From an uncultured Clostridia bacterium (GTDB lineage: Bacteria > Bacillota > Clostridia > TANB77 > CAG-508): a stretch of 64,000 bases of DNA. How positions within the stretch are numbered: position 1 is the stretch's first letter; each line of letters starts with the position of its first letter. Of this stretch, positions 58,138 to 64,000 are shown in pieces. Below the pieces are notes generated by a model. That model saw only the letters and a list, made by a program, of their open reading frames with translations. It was not told the DNA's origin and did not search any database. The stretch spans positions 124,001-188,000 of the forward strand of contig CAKPHG010000003.1 in the NCBI GenBank assembly GCA_934157035.1. The letters are read 5' to 3'. Both the position numbers and the translations under genes were made by a program.

Positions 58138-59280
58138 CTATACTTTTCTCATCCTATCAATTATTTGTTTTAAATTATCTACTAAATAATCAACTTCTTC
58201 TTTAGTGTTATATTTTCCTATTGAAATTCTTAAAGAATTTTTAGCTAATTCTTGTTCTACTCCTATTGCAAGTAATACATGTGAAGGATTAAGAGACCCA
58301 GATGTGCATGCACTTCCACTTGAAGCACAAACTCCTTGCATGTCCAAGTTTAAAAGTATTCCTTCTCCATCTGCATTTTCAAATGAAATATTGCTGTTTC
58401 CTGGTAACCTATTTTCTATATTTCCATTTATTTTTATATTATCTATTTCTTCTTTTACTCTTTGTTCGTAATAATCTCTTAATTCCTTTATTTTTGAATT
58501 ATGCTCTTCCATTGAATGATATGCTAATTCTAATGCTTTTCCCATTCCAACAATTGCTGACACATTTTCTGTTCCTGCTCTTTTGTTTCTTTCTTGATGT
58601 CCTCCGTCTATGTACTTTTTAAAGTGCACTCCTGACCTTACATATAAAGCTCCTATACCCTTTGGTCCATAAAACTTGTGTCCAGATAAAGATAAACTAT
58701 CTATATTTAATTCTTGTACGTCAATTTTTATATTTCCTACTGCTTGTACAGCATCTGTATGAAAATAAATTCCATTTTCTTTTGCTATTTTTCCTATTTC
58801 TTTTATTGGCTCTATTGTTCCTATTTCGTTGTTTGCAAACATTACTGAAATTAATATAGTAGTTGGTCTTATTTCTCTTTTTAATTTTTCTATATCTATA
58901 GTTCCATTTTTATCTACTGAAATGTAGCTTACTTCAAAACCTTCTTTTTCTAGCTCTTTGCAAGTTTCTAAAACAGCTGGATGTTCTATTTTGGATGTTA
59001 TTATATGATTTCCTTTTTCTTTATAACTATGTGCAATTCCTTTTATTGCTGTATTGTCACTCTCACTGCCACCTGCTGTAAAATAGATTTCTGTTGGCTT
59101 ACAATTTAATAATTTTGCAATTTTCTCTCTTGCTTCTTCTACTGCTTTTCTTGACTCTCTACCTAAGCTATATACAGAAGATGCATTTCCATAGTTTTCT
59201 TTTAAATATGGCATCATCTCTTTTAGAACCTCTTCGTCTAATTTAGTTGTTGCTGCATTATCAAAATATATATTTTTCAT
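58138..59280 (-). CDS. nifS: Cysteine desulfurase (NifS/IscS family)
   Basis: PLP enzyme that takes sulfur from cysteine for Fe-S clusters or thiolated tRNA. IYFDNAATTKLDEEVL at the front, TAGGSESDNTAIKG (about 68-81), FHTDAVQAVGNIKID (Asp/Gln for PLP), SLSGHKFYGPKGIGALYVR (PLP Lys, about 196-214) and the active Cys in VCASSGSACTSGSLNPSH (about 316-333). Length 380. It is upstream of adhE on the same strand with about 250 bases between. NifS-like group I; exact partner unknown. Confidence 0.94.
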   Translation of the reverse strand: MKNIYFDNAATTKLDEEVLKEMMPYLKENYGNASSVYSLGRESRKAVEEAREKIAKLLNCKPTEIYFTAGGSESDNTAIKGIAHSYKEKGNHIITSKIEHPAVLETCKELEKEGFEVSYISVDKNGTIDIEKLKREIRPTTILISVMFANNEIGTIEPIKEIGKIAKENGIYFHTDAVQAVGNIKIDVQELNIDSLSLSGHKFYGPKGIGALYVRSGVHFKKYIDGGHQERNKRAGTENVSAIVGMGKALELAYHSMEEHNSKIKELRDYYEQRVKEEIDNIKINGNIENRLPGNSNISFENADGEGILLNLDMQGVCASSGSACTSGSLNPSHVLLAIGVEQELAKNSLRISIGKYNTKEEVDYLVDNLKQIIDRMRKV

Positions 59281-59329
59281 TTTTTATCCTTTCTTTTAAA
59301 ACTGTTTTTTGCTCCGTCCTTAAAAACAG

Positions 59330-59896
59330 TTAAAAATTTATTACTCCTAAATGTTCTAATAATATTTTTAATCCTAATAATATTAAAATTATTCCTCCTG
59401 CGAGCTCTGCTTTACTCTCGTATTTATCGCCAAATTTATTTCCTATTTTTGTTCCTAGAACTGCTAATCCAAATGTTATAGTTCCTATTAGACTAATTGC
59501 TAATATTATATTTACTTTTAAGAAAGCAAATGTTATTCCTACTGCTAGTGCATCTATACTTGTTGCTACTGCTAAAATAAACATTGCTTTTACACTTATA
59601 TCATCATTTTCATCTTCAGTTTCTTTGATAAATGATTCTTTTATCATGTTTGCTCCAATAGCTGAAAGTAAAATAAATGCAAGCCAATGGTCTACGTTTT
59701 TTACAACTTGTTCAAATGTGCTTCCTAATAAATATCCTATTAAAGGCATTATTGCTTGAAATGCACCAAACCACAATCCTATTATTATGGCTTTTTTCCA
59801 ATCCATTTTTTTCATTGAAATACCTTTGCAGATTGATACTGCAAATGCATCCATTGCTAATCCTATGCTTAATATTATTAACTCTGCTATTCCCAT
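59330..59896 (-). CDS. mntP: Manganese efflux pump MntP
   Basis: 188-residue exporter with six membrane helices. IGLAMDAFAVSICKGISMKK (about 12-31) and VATSIDALAVGITFAFLKV (about 111-129) are the paired conserved helices whose Asp residues bind Mn2+. A short cytoplasmic acidic loop (KETEDENDD) separates the halves. No yybP-ykoY-type Mn2+ riboswitch was recognised upstream, where only a terminator of the tag gene lies. Confidence 0.94.
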   Translation of the reverse strand: MGIAELIILSIGLAMDAFAVSICKGISMKKMDWKKAIIIGLWFGAFQAIMPLIGYLLGSTFEQVVKNVDHWLAFILLSAIGANMIKESFIKETEDENDDISVKAMFILAVATSIDALAVGITFAFLKVNIILAISLIGTITFGLAVLGTKIGNKFGDKYESKAELAGGIILILLGLKILLEHLGVINF

Positions 59897-59944
59897 TTTT
59901 TTACCTCTTATATAATGTATATTTTTTAAATTCTATAATATCAC

Positions 59945-59980
59945 AAAAAAAGGTAATTAACAATGCTAATTACCTTTTTT
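59945..59980 (-). terminator. Terminator between tag and mntP
   Basis: AAAAAAGGTAATTA / TAATTACCTTTTTT perfect stem, seven-to-nine base loop. Confidence 0.85.
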
Positions 59981-59987
59981 ATATAGT

Positions 59988-60086
59988 AGGAACGTTTTCC
60001 TTGTAGGAGAACGTTCTGTATTAGATAAATATGGCGATCCTAAGATTTTCTTAAAATTTGCATTTGATAGAAAATCTTAGGCTCGC
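59988..60086 (-). repeat. Two nested palindromes at the tag 3' end
   Basis: Outer pair GCGATCCTAAGATTTTCT (60034-60051) and AGAAAATCTTAGGCTCGC (60069-60086) has one mismatch and covers the tag stop codon. Beside it, GGAACGTTTTCC TTGTAGGAG AACGTTC (about 59988-60016) is a second inverted pair. Neither matches REP families I or II. Confidence 0.6.
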
Positions 60087-60635
60087 TTTCTTATTCATAA
60101 AACATTCTTCATCATGTGAGTAAATGACACCTATTGCTTGTAAATAAGAATAGATTATTGTTGAACCTACGAATTTCATTCCTCTTTTTCTTAAATCTTC
60201 TGATATGTTATCTGATAATTTAGATGTTGTTTTATCATTTTCATAAATAATTTTATCACTTGTAAATCCTTTTAAATATTCGTGAAATGTTCCGTATTCG
60301 TTTTGTATCTTTTTAAATATTTTAGAATTATTTATGCTGGCATTTATTTTTAATTTATTTCTTATTAATTTTTCATTTGATAATAGCTCCTGAATTTTTT
60401 TATTATCATAACTGCAAACCTTATCAATATCAAAATTATCGTAAGCCTTTCTAAAATCTTCTCTTTTGTTTAATACACATTCCCATGAAAGCCCTGCTTG
60501 AAAAGATTCTAATATTAGCATTTCATATAAATACTTTTCTTCAAAGTTTTGTCTGCCCCACTCTTCATCATGATATTTAATATATAGTGGATTTTTTAAG
60601 TTACACCATTTACATCTTTCCATAGTTAAACTCAT
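60051..60635 (-). CDS. tag: DNA-3-methyladenine glycosylase I
   Basis: Base-excision enzyme removing 3-methyladenine. MERCKWCN (N-terminal Cys/His zinc site), YHDEEWGRQNFEEKYLYEML, LESFQAGLSWECVLNKRE and GMKFVGSTIIYSYLQAIGVI are diagnostic. The start is uncertain: ATG at 60635 is only two to three bases from AGAAGG, ATG at 60623 is 14 bases away, and the TTG at 60653 has no RBS. The last codons and stop are part of an inverted repeat. Confidence 0.92.
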   Translation of the reverse strand: MSLTMERCKWCNLKNPLYIKYHDEEWGRQNFEEKYLYEMLILESFQAGLSWECVLNKREDFRKAYDNFDIDKVCSYDNKKIQELLSNEKLIRNKLKINASINNSKIFKKIQNEYGTFHEYLKGFTSDKIIYENDKTTSKLSDNISEDLRKRGMKFVGSTIIYSYLQAIGVIYSHDEECFMNKKASLRFSIKCKF

Positions 60636-60732
60636 TTCCTTCTCAAGGTACAAATTTTATTACTTCTCTTTTATACCATAAAAGAAGATAATTAGCAAAT
60701 GTTGTACTTTGGAAATAGCTTGTATTATATAA

Positions 60733-61371
60733 CTATTTTTCTAACAAAAATTTATTAACGGCACTTATATAAATAACTAAATATGATATTGATATTAAGA
60801 ATCCGCCTAATACATCACTTGTATAATGTACTCCTAAATAAATTCTGCTAATTCCAATTGTACAAATTAATATACTAAGCAAAACAATTAAAGTCCATTT
60901 TAAATAATTATTTTTTACATATCTATAAATTAAATATATTAAATAACCATAAAATGCCATACTCACCATTGAGTGTCCTGAAGGAAAACTATATCCTGTT
61001 TCCTCTATTATTCTAAATTCATTTGGTCTAGGTCTTTGCAATATATTTTTTAATAATTGATTTAATATTGTAACAATTACTAAATTTGAAATTATTGAGA
61101 ATCCTATTTTTTTATTTTTTATTAATATAAACAATATAATAGTTGCTATTATTAAAAATATTGCTCCTCCAAAATTAGTAATAAATTTTGCAATTGGTGT
61201 TGCAAAGTCTGATATTAAAAATGTTGATACTAATTTATAGCCTATTATATCTTTCATCATTATTTCTTTATGAAATACATCTTCAGCTATTGCTAAAAAA
61301 CCAACTAAGCAAATAAATAATATAATCCATTTTAAATTTTTAACAATAAAATCTTTTACTTTCTCTTTCAT
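60733..61371 (-). CDS. PAP2-family phosphatase
   Basis: 212-residue membrane phosphatase with about six helices. The three-part signature is complete: KNILQRPRPNEF (about 109-120), SFPSGHSMVSMAF (about 128-140) and SRIYLGVHYTSDVLGGF (about 175-191). Candidate substrates are undecaprenyl pyrophosphate or phosphatidic acid; which one is not determined. Monocistronic. Confidence 0.93.
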   Translation of the reverse strand: MKEKVKDFIVKNLKWIILFICLVGFLAIAEDVFHKEIMMKDIIGYKLVSTFLISDFATPIAKFITNFGGAIFLIIATIILFILIKNKKIGFSIISNLVIVTILNQLLKNILQRPRPNEFRIIEETGYSFPSGHSMVSMAFYGYLIYLIYRYVKNNYLKWTLIVLLSILICTIGISRIYLGVHYTSDVLGGFLISISYLVIYISAVNKFLLEK

Positions 61372-61477
61372 AAGTCTGTCTCCTGTTCTTATTTATAAAA
61401 ATCTTTTAGCTTTATTATTTTTATAAATTTCTTCTTTATTTTGCCTTAAATTTTATCATTACAATAATACAAAAATA

Positions 61478-61505
61478 ACTACTATATTTCAAGTAGTTAT
61501 TTATA
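61478..61505 (-). terminator. Terminator downstream of the CPBP gene
   Basis: AATAACTACT / AGTAGTTATT stem, eight-base loop, T-run on the minus strand. It lies 130 bases after the stop at 61633. Confidence 0.6.
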
Positions 61506-61551
61506 ATTTATATTTTTTTATTTTAAGTGACAACCGGTTAGTTTACCTCAA

Positions 61552-61582
61552 CTCAACTAAATTATCCCACCATTAGTTTATA
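61552..61582 (-). repeat. Relic of a family I REP-like arm
   Basis: CTCAACTAAATT.ATCCCACCATTAGTTTA aligns to the right arm of the element at 34451-34485 with substitutions and small gaps. No clear left arm remains. Confidence 0.45.
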
Positions 61583-61632
61583 TAAAAAAAGATTAGTTAT
61601 ATTTCAAAATAATCTCATTGATAACTTGTAAT

Positions 61633-62259
61633 TTATAAGGCATTTTGCAAATAATCTATAGCATAATGTAGTGCTATAGGAATAGTAATATCTTTTCTTT
61701 TGTATGTAATAAAACACATAATCAAATGAAATGCAAAGCAAAATAATAATTGTGGTAATGCTTCAAAAATATAATTTAAAGAAATATTATTATTAACATA
61801 CATTTGAAAAGGCAAGTGCATTAACGAAAATAATAATGCACCTATTATAAAGATTACATATTTGTTGCATTTTAATCCACATAAATAGTTTTGAATAAAT
61901 CCTCTAAACAATATTTCTTCTAATAATGATATATAAAACAAATAATATAAACTACCTTTAATTAATCTTAATATTGGATATTTTCCTACAATAACACTTA
62001 TAACGAAAGTTATAATAATAATTAAAAGAGATATTATAATATTCACTTTTAATTTTTCTGTTGTAAAACCTAAATTAGTTATACTTTTATCTTTTATTAT
62101 CACAATTAATACTCCAATAACAGAAATTATCCAATAAATTATATTATAGTTTGAGATTCCTTTTTTGTATAAGATTCCCATTATAAAAAGTCCAATCATA
62201 TATATTATCCAATAAATCAATGCAATTACAAAATAAAATCTACTTTTTTCTTTATACAT
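61633..62259 (-). CDS. CPBP-family intramembrane metalloprotease
   Basis: 208 residues from the ATG at 62259 (AAGGAG six bases upstream); a longer in-frame ORF to 62400 overlaps the MazG gene in another frame and is not real. About six to eight helices. Family motifs: EEILFRGFIQNYL (EExxxR), FSLMHLPFQ (His) and ALHYAIDYL (HxxxD near the C-terminus). Related proteins process peptides or give bacteriocin self-protection; the substrate is unknown. Confidence 0.88.
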   Translation of the reverse strand: MYKEKSRFYFVIALIYWIIYMIGLFIMGILYKKGISNYNIIYWIISVIGVLIVIIKDKSITNLGFTTEKLKVNIIISLLIIIITFVISVIVGKYPILRLIKGSLYYLFYISLLEEILFRGFIQNYLCGLKCNKYVIFIIGALLFSLMHLPFQMYVNNNISLNYIFEALPQLLFCFAFHLIMCFITYKRKDITIPIALHYAIDYLQNAL

Positions 62260-62302
62260 ATTTTTCTCCTTTTCAAATTGTAATTTGTTGCTGAGATTAT
62301 CT

Positions 62303-62646
62303 TTATGATTTTTCATCAAATTCTTTTGTTTTTGTATTAACACCATCAATAATTTTATATTCTCTTTTAGAATTTTTATAAACTTTTTTCTGTATTTCAT
62401 CTTCTAAATCTATTCCTAATATTTCTGATAATCCTAATAAATATATAGCAACATCTGCTAGTTCTTCACCTAAATCATCTTTCTTTTTTTCCAATCTTCA
62501 TATGCTTCTGCAACTTCTCCATATGTTAAGCAAAATTCTTTATTGATATCTGTAATATTGAACCCTTTATCTACCTTATTTTTATATATTTCTTTTTGCA
62601 ATTTATTTAAATCTATTATTTTTATTACCTCATTTCCGTTAAACAT
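62303..62646 (-). pseudogene. MazG-like pyrophosphohydrolase split by an A7 frameshift
   Basis: The first frame (from about 62646) encodes DLNKLQKEIYKNKVDKGFNI and TYGEVAEAYEDWKK, then runs into a stop at 62470. The -1 frame continues KKDDLGEELADVAIYLLGLS and ends at 62303. Joined, the ExxE (GEVAEAYED) and ExxD (EELADVAIY) halves of one MazG metal site are restored. The break lies in GGAAAAAAAG. One more A would mend it, so this may be a homopolymer error, a real mutation, or -1 slippage. The start overlaps the TatD stop. Confidence 0.75.
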
Positions 62647-63421
62647 TTCTCTTACTAATTCCATATACTTTATATGCATTTTCTGTTGTCTTTTCTGCAA
62701 CTTCTTCCTCTGATATTCCTTTAATCTCTGCAATTTTTTTCACAATGTAATTTAGATACAACGAATTGTTTCTTGAGTGTTTTTCAAAAGGTTCTGGTGG
62801 TAATACTGGACTATCTGTTTCTATAACAATTTTATCTATAGAAGTAATCCTAACAGTTTCTTCCACGTCTTTATATATTGTAACAGGACCACCAACTCCC
62901 AAATAATAACCCATTTCAATAAACTTCTTTGACATTTCTGGAGTTCCAGAATAACAGTGCATTATTCCTGCTTTTTTTACCACATTTTCTTTTAGAATTT
63001 TGTAGACATCTTCTTGTGACTCTCTTGAATGTATTATTATAGGTAAATTATATTTATTAGCTAATTCAATTTGTTTTATAAAATATTTTTTCTGTAGTTC
63101 TACTGGATAATTAAAATGATAATCTAATCCTGTTTCTCCAATTGCAACTAATTTTGAATTATCTTTTTTTAATTTGTTCTTAACTATTTGCTCAAATAAA
63201 TCTATTGAAATTCCTTTTTCAACTTCCATAGGATGTATTCCTAATGAATAATACATATATGAATATTTATCGGAATATTCTATAACTTTGTTAGCTGACT
63301 CTATATTTATACCTATATTTACAAGTCCACATAGTATTTCATTAAATTTATCAAATAATTCTTCTCTATCTTTATCAAATTCTTTCCAATCATAGTGAGC
63401 ATGAGTGTCAAAATATAACAT
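62639..63421 (-). CDS. tatD: TatD-family metal-dependent DNase
   Basis: 260-residue TIM-barrel hydrolase. FDTHAHYDWKEF (about 4-15, HxH), AIGETGLDYHFN (about 92-103), PIIIHSRESQEDVYKI (about 130-145), GIMHCYSGTPEM (about 156-167) and VIETDSPVLPPEPF (about 204-217) give the two-metal site. TatD enzymes are 3'-5' DNases and D-aminoacyl-tRNA deacylases in related families. Its stop overlaps the start of the MazG gene. Confidence 0.94.
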   Translation of the reverse strand: MLYFDTHAHYDWKEFDKDREELFDKFNEILCGLVNIGINIESANKVIEYSDKYSYMYYSLGIHPMEVEKGISIDLFEQIVKNKLKKDNSKLVAIGETGLDYHFNYPVELQKKYFIKQIELANKYNLPIIIHSRESQEDVYKILKENVVKKAGIMHCYSGTPEMSKKFIEMGYYLGVGGPVTIYKDVEETVRITSIDKIVIETDSPVLPPEPFEKHSRNNSLYLNYIVKKIAEIKGISEEEVAEKTTENAYKVYGISKRNV

Positions 63422-63468
63422 ATTATTTTCCCCCTTTTTCGTTTATATTATAATTCTAAATTTTGAAA

Positions 63469-63498
63469 AAGGCAAGACGTCATTTGACGCCTTGCCTC
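63469..63498 (-). terminator. Terminator after the GNAT gene
   Basis: GGCAAGACGTCA-TT-TGACGCCTTGCC GC-rich stem with T-run on the minus strand; unusually GC-rich for this region. Confidence 0.85.
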
Positions 63499-63506
63499 AT
63501 TACATA

Positions 63507-64000
63507 TCAATTTTTAGAAAAACCAGGATAAAGTTGTTCTGCTAAATCAAACATCTCATCAAAGTTTCTTCTATGCCACAAATCATAGACAGCAACCCAG
63601 TTGCTCTGTTTTTCTATGTTGTGATAATTCTGCCCAATCACATCAAAATGCAGTGACTCAAACATGTGAACCACAATCTTGTTGTGAATACGGGTTTGGA
63701 TATATGCATAGTCATATTTTTGCTCTTTAAGTTCTTCCAGAACTTGCAACAAAGCTTCCTTAGCATATCCTCTTTTCTGACAATCAGGGAACACATAGAT
63801 TCCATTAACCTTGGCACATTTAGCCGTTGAAAAATGAATCATCATATATCCTACTGTTTTTCCATTGTCATTGAGTTCATAAACAACTCTTGTTCCATTT
63901 TTGAATGTTGCTTCGTTCTTCTGAATCCATGTTGAGTAATATGGATACTCACCAATAAATTCCTCTGTCAAACTCCGCAATCCCTCTTTAATCCTTTCGA
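63507..64000 (-). CDS. GNAT-family acetyltransferase (5' end outside the window)
   Basis: The frame is open to base 64000 (about 164 residues seen); a TTG at 63980 is possible but not convincing. KVNGIYVFPDCQKRGYAKEA (about 61-80 from that TTG) is the acetyl-CoA loop, and HNKIVVHMFESLHFDVIG is motif B. Codon use is markedly more balanced than in neighbouring genes (many C- and G-ending codons), suggesting recent acquisition, like the orphan genes at 8984 and 16470. Confidence 0.8.
   Translation of the reverse strand, partial: ERIKEGLRSLTEEFIGEYPYYSTWIQKNEATFKNGTRVVYELNDNGKTVGYMMIHFSTAKCAKVNGIYVFPDCQKRGYAKEALLQVLEELKEQKYDYAYIQTRIHNKIVVHMFESLHFDVIGQNYHNIEKQSNWVAVYDLWHRRNFDEMFDLAEQLYPGFSKN

Noticed and set aside
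62260..62400. N-terminal extension of the CPBP protease
   Set aside because: It overlaps the MazG coding sequence in another frame, while the ATG at 62259 has an AAGGAG at ideal spacing.
1..64000. CRISPR arrays, prophage modules or a replication origin
   Set aside because: No regularly spaced direct repeats, integrase, structural phage genes or DnaA-box clusters were seen anywhere in the window.

Overview
The window is a very AT-rich chromosomal segment from an endospore-forming member of the Clostridia, probably an uncultured gut-type anaerobe. It carries spo0A, spoIVFA/spoIVFB, bofA, yyaC, yqfC/yqfD and a pdaA-type deacetylase, together with rubrerythrin and a bifunctional AdhE. Gene order around era, recO and ybeY and around yaaL-bofA follows the Firmicutes pattern. 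The genus cannot be fixed from the sequence alone.

Layout. 1-5.2 kb: sporulation and stress genes (spoIVFB partial, spoIVFA, yyaC, mscL, spo0A, yigZ). 5.4-5.6 kb: tRNA-His and tRNA-Gln. 5.6-10.4 kb: an accessory block beside the tRNAs, with a receiver-like ORF lacking a normal start, a broken small membrane-protein gene, a nucleoside phosphorylase, a GNAT protein, two unrecognised genes and a duplicated promoter-leader. 10.4-22 kb: MBL hydrolase, TIM-barrel isomerase, dut, rubrerythrin, a DUF2207/LemA pair, and a rimO-gmk-rng-pth-hslO group. 22-31.9 kb: gatCAB, uvrC, a DAACS symporter, yaaL-bofA and a CaCA exchanger. 32-37 kb: T-box-serS, engB, DUF951 and gltX. 37-48 kb: RNase J with a long leader, a tagO-like transferase, then the recO-yqzL-era / DUF3048 / dgkA-ybeY / yqfD-yqfC cluster and a pdaA-type gene. 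48.4-51.4 kb: a complete agr-type quorum-sensing locus, agrAC facing agrBD. 51.5-64 kb: RluA-family synthase, methyltransferase, an aspS remnant, a zinc-ribbon membrane protein, adhE, a cysteine desulfurase, mntP, tag, PAP2, CPBP, a frameshifted MazG, TatD and GNAT.

How the genes connect. Most of the sigma-K checkpoint (SpoIVFA, SpoIVFB, BofA) lies here with Spo0A. Candidate Spo0A boxes sit upstream of both agr transcription units, which suggests a link between sporulation control and peptide signalling. GatCAB together with a GluRS and tRNA-Gln is consistent with transamidation of Glu-tRNA-Gln.

The most unusual layer is a set of REP/MITE-like palindromes built around GGGGACG. They occur in two families. 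They form the 3' ends of three genes, rewriting one glycine-rich C-terminus, and they lie in the 5' leaders of serS and adhE. No transposase is present in the window. The other clear surprise is a doubly damaged relic of aspartyl-tRNA synthetase that still has an intact ribosome-binding site.
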